A DNA stretch of 6,876 nt from Deltaproteobacteria bacterium (lineage in GTDB: Bacteria > Desulfobacterota > Desulfuromonadia > Desulfuromonadales > BM103). The notes below the pieces were generated by a model that saw nothing but the letters and a program-made list of their open reading frames with translations, made no database searches and was not told where the DNA came from. The stretch is from NCBI GenBank assembly GCA_006226895.1, contig SBFN01000144.1, forward strand, positions 1 to 6,876, written 5' to 3'. Made by a program: the position numbers and the translations under genes. Positions 1-6,375 of this stretch are shown here, one piece after another (positions within the stretch are counted from its first letter, which is position 1; the number at the start of each line of letters is the position of its first letter).

Positions 1-479
1 ATATCGTACTGTTCTGCAACCAACTCAGCGGTGATCCCCATGGCAGCGAAAGATTCCGGCCAGTCTGCGACCAGCGTCGGGTTGGCGCTGAACTTGTTGC
101 CGCCCATCGGCACCGTAGTCATCGACTCGACACCACCGGCAATCACACAATCGGCAAACCCGGCCATGACTCTCTCTGCAGCAAGAGCAATAGCCTGCAA
201 TCCCGAAGAACAAAAACGATTGATCGTCTGGGCCGGCACCTGGTAAGGGACACCGGCTTTAAGTGCTGCGAGCCGTGCCACGTTCATCCCTTGCTCACCT
301 TCCGGAAAGGCACAGCCAAGCAGAATATCGTCTATCTGCATAGGATCAACACCGGTGCGTTCGACCAACCCGGCAAGGGCGGCGGCCGCCAGATCGTCCG
401 GGCGAATGTCCTTGAACTTGCCTTTTTTCGCCCGGCAACCCGGGGTACGGTAACTGGCGAGGATATAAGCTGTTTTCAT
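1..479 (-). CDS. fadA: Acetyl-CoA C-acyltransferase (thiolase), N-terminal part, cut by window edge
   Basis: This is a degradative thiolase that should cleave 3-ketoacyl-CoA with CoA to acetyl-CoA and a shortened acyl-CoA, the last step of beta-oxidation in the cytoplasm. The visible 159 residues begin MKTAYILASYRTP and contain the nucleophile motif NRFCSSGLQ with Cys90, then the AGGVESM motif typical of thiolases. FadA-type proteins are about 390 residues, so roughly 40% is seen; the catalytic His and second Cys lie beyond base 1. The start is an ATG at 477-479 with a Shine-Dalgarno GGGAG at 488-492, eight bases upstream. The FadN-type gene upstream on the same strand mirrors the fadN-fadA order of Bacillus subtilis, so a fatty-acid-degrading role is preferred over a biosynthetic PhaA/AtoB role. 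The family is certain; chain-length specificity cannot be read from this fragment. Confidence 0.93.
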   Translation of the reverse strand, partial: MKTAYILASYRTPGCRAKKGKFKDIRPDDLAAAALAGLVERTGVDPMQIDDILLGCAFPEGEQGMNVARLAALKAGVPYQVPAQTINRFCSSGLQAIALAAERVMAGFADCVIAGGVESMTTVPMGGNKFSANPTLVADWPESFAAMGITAELVAEQYD

Positions 480-487
480 CTCTTCAT

Positions 488-492
488 CTCCC
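488..492 (-). promoter_or_regulatory. Ribosome binding site of the thiolase gene
   Basis: The minus strand reads GGGAG eight bases before the ATG at 479. An ATG inside this segment (GGGAGATGAAG) is out of frame and meets a stop after three codons, so the site supports the 479 start. Confidence 0.6.
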
Positions 493-528
493 AAAGATTT
501 GCGAGCCTACAACAGGAATAAAAGCCTT

Positions 529-617
529 ACCACAGAGTCACAGAGGACACTGAGAAAGCCTTAAAGACTTCACCCCATACACCATGATTTTCTCTGTGTT
601 CTCTGTGACTCTGTGGT
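529..617. repeat. Long inverted repeat built of CACAGAG units between fadN and fadA
   Basis: The left arm at 529-557 begins ACCACAGAGTCACAGAG. The right arm at 589-617 is its reverse complement with 27 of 29 positions matching; the mismatches are at arm positions 18 and 23. The 31-base loop (558-588) shows no gene. Each arm is itself a short tandem of about 8-9 bases, CACAGAG / TCACAGAG / GACACTGAG. Transcribed in either direction, it would fold into a long, AT-moderate stem. The stem lacks the GC-rich core and U-run of a standard intrinsic terminator. It lies in the 193-bp gap between fadN and fadA, where it could block decay, attenuate readthrough or simply be a dispersed element. The nonamer AAAGCCTTA occurs at 521-529 and again at 555-563, bracketing the left arm. 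I recall similar CACAGAG-rich sequences as dispersed repeats in deltaproteobacterial genomes, but could not check this. Confidence 0.85.
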
Positions 618-672
618 TCATATCTTTTTACAGGCTGTTAACCATGTTTTGAATTCCACTATATAGACTCTA

Positions 673-3058
673 TTAATTACGCAACGGCTTGCCTTTTTTG
701 AGCATGTGCTGGATCCTTTCGGCCGTCTTCTTGTTTCCACACAACTTGAGAAAGCCTTCCCGTTCCAGCTGCAACAGGTAATCTTCGGAGATCAACATCC
801 CGGCCGGCACATCACCTCCACAGATGATCGAAGCAATCACACCACCCATTTCGGCTTCATACTCGGTAACAAAACCACCCATCTTCATATTCCACAATTC
901 TCTTGATGCTCGCAGCCACACTGCGCCCCGGCGCCGGGACATCCAACGCCTTCAGCTTTGGCCGATAGTTGCTGGCCAGGGAGACGACTTTTTGCTTGGC
1001 ATCAGCCAACAGACGGTCAATATCCATACTGATGCCATCTCCGTCTCGCATATAACCCATATCGAAGAGCTCGGCGGCCCCCATGGAAACTTTGGCCATA
1101 CCCAATTGCTTGAAATTTTTAAAGATAAAGGGCGAAACATCAGCATCGAAACGTTTTGCCAAAGCGACCGCCCGCAGACACATCTCCTTGGTTCCGCCGC
1201 CAGCCGGCAAGAGGCCAACACCAATTTCGACCATTCCCATATAGGTTTCCGCATAGGCATTGATTGCTGCAGCATGCAGGCAAATCTCGCTGCCCCCGCC
1301 CAGAGTCATATTGAAAGGTGCCGCCACGACCGGTACCTTGGCGTACTTGATCGCCATGGTCGCTTTCTGGAAGGCACGCACCATCATATCGACATCTTCA
1401 TAGGCGCCTTCCGCCAAAGCCACCGCCAACAGCATCAGGTTGGCGCCGACGGAAAAGTTAACCCCCTGGTTGCCGATCACCAGTCCGACGCCTTCATTTT
1501 CCGCCCGCTTGATCGCCTTATGAGTCATGGCCAAAATGTCACCACCGATGGTGTTCATCTTTGAGTGAAATTCAAGACAGAAGACCCCATCACCAAGATC
1601 AACGACTGAACTGCCGGCACTTTTTTCAACTACACCATGGCTCTTCTTGAGAATCTGTAGGTTGACCTGTCCTTTTTTGAGAGGACAAAGGCAATACTCT
1701 CCACGTTGCAGATCAAAGTATTCTTTCTGCCCCGATTCATTGAAACGGTAGAAACTTTCGATCTTCTTCAACACATCAGGCACGGCAACACCATCGCCTT
1801 CGGCTCGTTTGACAAAGCCGGCGACACCGATAGCATCGAGCATTTCGAAGGGGCCAATCTCCCAGTTGAATCCCCACTTCATGGCATTGTCGACATTGAC
1901 CACGTCGTCGGCTATTTCCGGAATGCGATTGACGGTATAGATCAGGGTGTCACGCAGGTTCTTCCAGGCGTATTCTGCGGCCTTATCATGGCCTTCCACA
2001 ACCATCCTGACTTTCTGTGCCGGGTCATCGACCAGCTTGACCGCCATAATGGAGGCGAATTTCGGTTTTTCTACCGGTTTGTATTCACCGTTCAGATAAT
2101 CGTAATAAAAGATTTTACGCTGACCGTCGACCTGTTCTTTACGATAAAAGCCGGCCTTGCTTTTGTTGCCCAGCAAACCCTTTTCAACCATCTGAGTCAT
2201 GAACTCTGCGACCCTGAACGTCTCGCGCTCCTCATCGTCAGGAAGGAGTTGATAAGAGTTGTTGCCGACATGGATCAAGGTATCGATACCGACGAGATCA
2301 GCGGTACGAAAGGCGGCTGATTTCGGACGGGCAGTCGCCGGTCCGGCGATGGTATCGACTTCTTCTACGGTCATACCCATCGAAAGCATATGCTCAATGC
2401 CTTTATAGATGGCATAAACACCGATCCGATTGGCGATAAAGTTGGGAGTATCTTTGGCGTGGACAATGCCCTTGCCGAGTCGGCGGCTAATAAAATCAGC
2501 CAACTCATCAACCACGACCGGGTCTGTCTCGCTGCAGGGGACAATTTCCAGCAAACGCATGTAGCGTGGCGGATTGAAGAAGTGAGTAACCAGAAAGTTC
2601 TTACGCACCCCTGGCGGCAACCCGGCCGCCATGTCGTTGACTGATAAACCGCTGGTATTGGACGACAGGATCGCCCCGGGCTTCAAGTGCGGAACCACTT
2701 TCTCGAACAAGCTCTGTTTGATCGGCAGATGCTCAATGACCACCTCGATTACCCAATCACAATCTTTTAGCCTTGGCAGGTCATCATCAAAGTTGCCGAT
2801 CTCAATCTGACGGGCGTACTCTTGCAGGTAAAGTGGCGCCGGTTTCATTTTCAACAAACCCGCAAGACCCGTTGCGGCTATGCGGTTGCGCACCTGTGGC
2901 GTATCCAAGCTCAAGCCCCCGGCTTCTTCCTCACCGCTCAACTCCTTCGGCACCATGTCGAGCAACAGGACATCGAGCCCTGCGTTGGCTAGATGGGCAG
3001 CTATCGTGGCACCCATAACTCCGGCACCCAGTACGGCCAAACGGTTGATTTGCCTCAT
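673..3058 (-). CDS. fadN: 3-hydroxyacyl-CoA dehydrogenase/enoyl-CoA hydratase, FadN type, with a frameshift near base 901
   Basis: This bifunctional beta-oxidation enzyme should hydrate trans-2-enoyl-CoA and oxidise L-3-hydroxyacyl-CoA with NAD+. The dehydrogenase comes first: Rossmann motif GAGVMG at residues 11-16, SSNTSGLS near 132-139, the catalytic dyad His159/Glu171 in HFFNPPRYMRLLE, and PNFIANR at 205-211. C-terminal dehydrogenase domains span about 205-430. A crotonase domain follows from about 485, with oxyanion-hole segment FSVGANL (535-541) and both catalytic glutamates, Glu591 in GGGSEICL and Glu611 in VEIGVGLLPAGGG, at the 20-residue spacing of rat crotonase. This domain order is that of FadN, opposite to FadB/FadJ. 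The first frame runs to residue 733 and stops at 857. The family C-terminus (LWNMKMGGF to KKGKPLRN) continues in another frame to 673. Skipping one base after Lys719 gives about 794 residues, near the family's usual size. The start ATG overlaps the ligase stop as ATGA. Confidence 0.93.
895..907 (-). other. Frameshift site in fadN
   Basis: On the minus strand the original frame reads ATC AAG AGA ATT GTG and then ends 14 codons past Lys719 with the unconserved tail RIVEYEDGWFCYRV. Shifting +1 after AAG (902-904), that is dropping the A opposite t901, gives ATC AAG GAA TTG TGG AAT ATG. This joins directly to the conserved FadN C-terminal segment of 75 residues. One extra base or two missing bases would explain it equally well. 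The second frame stays open to a stop at 673-675, so the tail is not visibly decayed. It may be a sequencing error or a recent mutation. Confidence 0.85.
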
Positions 3059-4953
3059 TTGAGTTCTCCATTATCCTGCGATTGATCATCAGAACCATTG
3101 CCATTGCGCAAATAAAGTCGTTCGATGCGATCCTGGTACTTGGCAGTAATTACCTTGCGCTTGAGTTTGAGGGTTGGAGTCAGCTCTTCTTCATCCACGG
3201 AAAAATCACGCGACAGAAGAATGAACTTTTTGATGGTTTGATAGGAAGGTAATTTGTCGTTGATTCGCTGCAAACGATGGGCATAACGATTCTGCACCTG
3301 TTGATTCGTTACCAGGTCTTCCATGTCGAGGTAATCAAGGTCTTCTTGCTGAGCCATCTGGATCAAGCGTTCCAGATTCGGCGTCAGTATTGCCACGAGG
3401 TAAGGTTTACCATCACCATAGACAAAGGCCTGTGAGATGTACTTGTCCATCCTGAGCACATTTTCAAGGGGTTGCGGCGCGATGTTCTTGCCGCCGGAAG
3501 TGATGATGATCTCTTTTTTTCTGTCGACAATATAAACGTAACCATCTTCGTCGATCCTGGCGATATCTCCAGTTTTCAACCAGCCGTCCTGCATAACCCG
3601 TTCAGTCTCTTCCGGAGCCTTGTAATAGCCCTGCATTAAGAGAGGGCCACGCACCAGGAGTTCCTCGTCACCGGCAAGCTTGACCTCCGTTCCCGGCAAA
3701 GGGGTTCCCACAGAGCCGAATCGAATTTTCCAGGGACTGTTCAGGGTCACTGCGGGGCTTGTCTCGGTAAGGCCATAGCCCTCAAAAGTCGGTATGCCGA
3801 TAACCCACATGAATTCATTAATGAGTTTGTCGAGGGGAGCGCCGCCGGAAACAAAATACTTCAGCCGCCCGCCAAAACGTTTGCGGATCTTCTGAAAGAC
3901 CAGCCAATCGAAGAAGCGGTACTGAAGGCCGAGCAAACCTAACGGTTTGGGATCTATGTAACGACGTGAGATGAACTCCCGGCCGACCTTGATCGCAAGG
4001 TGAAAAAGGCTACTGCGGATTGAAGACATTTTGTGAACATCCTCGTATATTCGCGCGTAGATTTTTTCGAAAAGTCGCGGCACGCTCACCATAACGGTCG
4101 GACTGGCTTCCTGCATATTTTCGACGACTTTATCGATACTTTCACAGAAAGCCACATGACAACCCGTCATCAACGGCGCGTAGTAACCTGCCGTGCGTTC
4201 AAGGACATGACTTAAAGGCAAAAAGCTGAGGAACGTCTCGTTCTTTCCAAAGGCTTCCAGCTTCTCCAGGCCATAATGAGCATCATAGAGCACGTTGCCT
4301 TGGGTGAGCATGACTCCTTTGGGGACGCCCGTGGTACCCGAGGTATAGATGATTGTGATCAGGTCTGTAGACTGGACGGCATCGATACAACTTTCAATCT
4401 TGCTGCGTTCCTGTTCGGAGACCGGATAAGAGTCTTCCGATAGTTGGTAGAGGCTATAAACGGGGAGCTCGTGACTGCCGAGAAAGCGATCAAAGGAGAC
4501 AACCTGTTCGAGTTGTGGTGTTTGTTCGAAGACGCCAAGCAGCTTTTCGTACTGGATCCTGTTCGAAACAAAAACAATTTTTGCTTCACAGTGATTGATG
4601 ACATAAGCGGCCTGCGCAGCAGTATTAGTCGCATAGATCGGAACGGTGATGGCCCGTACACACTGAATCGCGAAATCAGCAATCGCCCAGCCCGCACGGT
4701 TTTCGGAAAAGATCGCCACCTTGTCACCCGGAGCGACACCGGCCTTGAGCAATCCACGCGCAGCCATAAGCACTCTTTCGTAGAAATCGCTGTAGCTTAA
4801 CGATCGGAAGCTCCCCTCTTTCTTATAGCTGAGGGCGGTCCGGTCGGCGTAGCGCTGCGCATTGGTTCTGAGCATTTCCGGAATCGACTGATGCGGCAAT
4901 TCATACATGTGAGGAAAGCTCCCTGGCTGGGCAACAATAAAAGCAGGCATCAC
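3055..4953 (-). CDS. Long-chain fatty acid-CoA ligase (AMP-forming acyl-CoA synthetase)
   Basis: This enzyme activates free fatty acids with ATP and CoA to acyl-CoA through an acyl-adenylate, feeding beta-oxidation. All core motifs of the adenylate-forming superfamily are visible: the P-loop YTSGTTGVPKG at 203-213, GYGLTET at 392-398, TGD with Asp463, the hinge region around DRKKEIIITSGGKNI at 477-491, and a C-terminal LTPTLKLKRK (591-600) holding the likely catalytic lysine, Lys596. The length of 617-632 residues and the GGKNIAPQPLEN segment suit the FAA1/FadD15 (COG1022) type rather than E. coli FadD. Three in-frame starts are possible: GTG 4953, ATG 4950 and ATG 4908. An in-frame TAA lies 27 bases above the GTG. 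The first two lack a Shine-Dalgarno; the ATG at 4908 has GGGAG ten bases upstream and starts just before the family-like LPHQSIPEML. Its stop overlaps the fadN start by four bases, which suggests translational coupling. Confidence 0.95.
   Translation of the reverse strand: MMPAFIVAQPGSFPHMYELPHQSIPEMLRTNAQRYADRTALSYKKEGSFRSLSYSDFYERVLMAARGLLKAGVAPGDKVAIFSENRAGWAIADFAIQCVRAITVPIYATNTAAQAAYVINHCEAKIVFVSNRIQYEKLLGVFEQTPQLEQVVSFDRFLGSHELPVYSLYQLSEDSYPVSEQERSKIESCIDAVQSTDLITIIYTSGTTGVPKGVMLTQGNVLYDAHYGLEKLEAFGKNETFLSFLPLSHVLERTAGYYAPLMTGCHVAFCESIDKVVENMQEASPTVMVSVPRLFEKIYARIYEDVHKMSSIRSSLFHLAIKVGREFISRRYIDPKPLGLLGLQYRFFDWLVFQKIRKRFGGRLKYFVSGGAPLDKLINEFMWVIGIPTFEGYGLTETSPAVTLNSPWKIRFGSVGTPLPGTEVKLAGDEELLVRGPLLMQGYYKAPEETERVMQDGWLKTGDIARIDEDGYVYIVDRKKEIIITSGGKNIAPQPLENVLRMDKYISQAFVYGDGKPYLVAILTPNLERLIQMAQQEDLDYLDMEDLVTNQQVQNRYAHRLQRINDKLPSYQTIKKFILLSRDFSVDEEELTPTLKLKRKVITAKYQDRIERLYLRNGNGSDDQSQDNGELK
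3066..3069 (-). promoter_or_regulatory. Ribosome binding site of fadN inside the ligase 3' end
   Basis: The minus strand reads GGAG(AA) seven bases before the fadN ATG at 3056-3058, within the last codons of the ligase gene. Together with the ATGA stop/start overlap, this fixes the fadN start and indicates that the two genes share one transcript. Confidence 0.65.
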
Positions 4954-4983
4954 GACGTCGGGCTTATGCGGTGATTGTTACTA

Positions 4984-5011
4984 AGTATATCAACAGGTAG
5001 GGGACGAGCAA
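4984..5011 (-). promoter_or_regulatory. Candidate sigma-70 type promoter for the ligase-fadN operon
   Basis: In the 103-bp gap after the PPTase stop, the minus strand holds TATACT (4984-4989), a near-perfect -10 box. Sixteen bases upstream lies TTGCTC (5006-5011), a partial -35 box. Transcription would start near 4977, giving a leader of about 25 bases to the upstream starts or about 70 to the ATG at 4908. No palindromic operator was seen next to it. The call rests on short motif matching only. Confidence 0.35.
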
Positions 5012-5056
5012 GGAGGGAAGATAGCAAAAGCACTGAAATGACAAACTATTCGGTGA

Positions 5057-5767
5057 TTAACCAGAGAGCGGCCAGGCATTCCAGCGCTGCACAAGAGAGA
5101 ACTCCTGCGACAAGGCGAGAGCAGCAAGGGAATGTCGGGAAAGCGGGAAGCTTCTCAGCCACCAACGCCCATCGCTGGTGCATGAACCAGCAAGATGTGC
5201 AAGCCCGATATCCTGGTCAGGATCCGAGAATCCACCCCCCTTGCCTTTCAGCCAGGCTTCCTTGCGTGTCCAGATGCGATAAAAGCACCTGAGCCTGCGC
5301 GGTTCGGGACAAGCACGCAGCCACTGATTTTCGGTTTCGGAGAAGAACTTTTGGGCCAGCTTGGCATAATCCAGCCGGGGGTTAATTGTCTCAACATCAA
5401 CACCCACCTCACCTCGGCCAACTACGGCACACACCCCCCAGTTTCCGGAGTGAGCCAGGTTGAACGAGAGCGAATCAATAAGGCCGACGAGTGCAGGCTT
5501 GCCTGCGGGGCCATAAGAAAAACGGAGGGATTGTGGCTCTCGGCCCAGGTAGCCGGAGAGAATCTGACGCAAGCGAGCGCGGGCGACCACTAAAGCTCTG
5601 CCTTTATCTGGGCTACGCAGACGTTTGGCACGTTGCAGCTCTTGTTCATCGAGGAGATGTTCGAGGGAACTCGAACAGCAGAGCGGAAAACGCCAGAGAT
5701 GGACTTCATCTGACTTCAAGTCAAGAAGTGGCGGTGGGTCATGCCATGGAGTTAACGTAAGTGGCAT
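5057..5767 (-). CDS. 4'-phosphopantetheinyl transferase, Sfp type
   Basis: This enzyme transfers 4'-phosphopantetheine from CoA to a conserved serine of a carrier protein (ACP/PCP). The 236 residues match the size of two-lobed Sfp/Gsp enzymes. Visible landmarks are RAKRLRSPDKGRAL with a following R-rich helix (46-68), the SFNLAHSG motif at 101-108, the Mg2+-binding GVDVE motif with Asp124 and Glu126, and WTRKEAWLKGKGGG (166-179) with Glu170 and Lys174. All key residues are present, so it should be active. The ATG at 5765-5767 is preceded by an in-frame TGA 12 bases upstream, which excludes a longer protein. No good Shine-Dalgarno is seen, so translation may be weak or coupled to the PilZ gene, which ends 34 bases upstream. 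No carrier protein, NRPS or PKS is in the window, so the substrate is unknown. Confidence 0.93.
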   Translation of the reverse strand: MPLTLTPWHDPPPLLDLKSDEVHLWRFPLCCSSSLEHLLDEQELQRAKRLRSPDKGRALVVARARLRQILSGYLGREPQSLRFSYGPAGKPALVGLIDSLSFNLAHSGNWGVCAVVGRGEVGVDVETINPRLDYAKLAQKFFSETENQWLRACPEPRRLRCFYRIWTRKEAWLKGKGGGFSDPDQDIGLAHLAGSCTSDGRWWLRSFPLSRHSLAALALSQEFSLVQRWNAWPLSG

Positions 5768-5801
5768 AATGAAGACTCAATTGAAATGTTATCAGAGACA
5801 G

Positions 5802-6287
5802 TTATTCGGCCAAGCTTTCTCGACATTGTTCACAAACGCCATGGCTTGTTTTGCCAAAAGGTCCCTTGCGCTGGCCGAGAGAGGTGCCGCACCATGCACA
5901 GACCACGTTCATTCTTTTTTCTTCCTCGTAGGAATCTATAAACTTTTCCAGAGTTGTCACGTCTGCAGAAGAAAGGTTTAAAAACTGTAGCCCGACCCCT
6001 GTGGCGTAATCGGGCTTAGGCCGATTTTTGTCACAATTTATCCATGCGACCCGCGCATCACATGAGAGGGGCAGCCCCCCTTCCTGGCCGGGGAGAGAAA
6101 AGGAGAGGGACAAGGTGTCATCAACGTCCAGGGGTAATCTGGTTCTAAGGTAAAGCCCACCGACACTCAGATTACTACTGAGGCCAGAGAGGTTAATTTC
6201 AGGCAAAGATTTATATTTGATTGTTGCCTCAAAGATAACCCTCTCCATAAAACTTTTAGCAACTACATTTTTAGTTTCTTCTGACAC
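5802..6287 (-). CDS. PilZ-like domain protein with C-terminal zinc-ribbon tail
   Basis: This 161-residue soluble protein has no signal peptide or membrane segment. Residues about 15-120 resemble the PilZ-type beta-barrel of the Myxococcus/deltaproteobacterial group: NLSVGGLYLRT at 39-49 (the [D/N]xSxxG motif), an RVAWI strand at 79-83, GVGLQFLNLS at 97-106 and a closing helix. PilZ domains often bind cyclic di-GMP through this motif plus an upstream RxxxR. Here only Arg16 is present and RxxxR is missing, so binding is doubtful. A short acidic linker (EEEKR) leads to CAWCG (Cys130, Cys133) and CEQC (Cys152, Cys155), a probable zinc-binding ribbon. The start is GTG at 6285-6287, with GGGAGG nine bases upstream and an in-frame TGA above that. 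It lies 88 bases after the OleD-like gene and 34 before the PPTase, so it may be cotranscribed. Its target is unknown. Confidence 0.85.
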   Translation of the reverse strand: MSEETKNVVAKSFMERVIFEATIKYKSLPEINLSGLSSNLSVGGLYLRTRLPLDVDDTLSLSFSLPGQEGGLPLSCDARVAWINCDKNRPKPDYATGVGLQFLNLSSADVTTLEKFIDSYEEEKRMNVVCAWCGTSLGQRKGPFGKTSHGVCEQCRESLAE

Positions 6288-6296
6288 CAGCGTTAA

Positions 6297-6302
6297 CCTC
6301 CC
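6297..6302 (-). promoter_or_regulatory. Ribosome binding site deciding the GTG start of the PilZ-like gene
   Basis: The minus strand reads GGGAGG nine bases before the GTG at 6285-6287. No ATG lies nearby in frame until codon 14, so this strong Shine-Dalgarno supports the GTG start. Confidence 0.65.
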
Positions 6303-6375
6303 AATATCTCAGTCATCGTCTCAAGTGACCTGCAAAGCGGAAAATCCAGGGGCAGGGCCTATTGAGGAATTCAGT

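Noticed and set aside
659..673. Small palindromes CTATATAG and ATAGACTCTAT just after the fadN stop as an operator
   Set aside because: They are short and AT-rich, and not positioned at a recognisable promoter. This is compatible with chance.
895..907. Programmed +1 ribosomal frameshift in fadN
   Set aside because: There is no in-frame stop or rare-codon pause at the shift, no internal Shine-Dalgarno-like stimulator stands out, and FadN is not known to be recoded. An indel is simpler.
673..942. Separate small gene downstream of fadN
   Set aside because: Its first residues (MSRRRGAVWLRAS) are a shifted reading of fadN codons, and the rest is the conserved FadN C-terminus, so it is part of fadN after a frameshift.
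824..1564. Open frame of 246 codons on the plus strand opposite fadN
   Set aside because: It is antisense to the crotonase domain of a clear gene, has no recognisable domain, and its composition is that of a mirror frame (rich in His, Arg and Gln).
1706..2320. Open frame of 204 codons on the plus strand opposite fadN
   Set aside because: It is the mirror of the dehydrogenase-domain coding region, with no family resemblance.
5658..5677. Perfect 8-bp inverted repeat TGTTCGAG-GGAA-CTCGAACA
   Set aside because: It lies inside the PPTase coding region, and a match of this size is expected about once by chance in a window of this length. It does not match a LexA box I know for this group.
6068..6078. 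GGGGCAGCCCC hairpin as a terminator
   Set aside because: It is inside the PilZ-like coding sequence, has a four-base-pair stem and no T-run on either strand.
6331..6348. Sigma-54-like TGG...TTTGCA on the minus strand upstream of the PilZ gene
   Set aside because: The GG and GC elements are 12 bases apart instead of 10 and the flanking consensus is poor.
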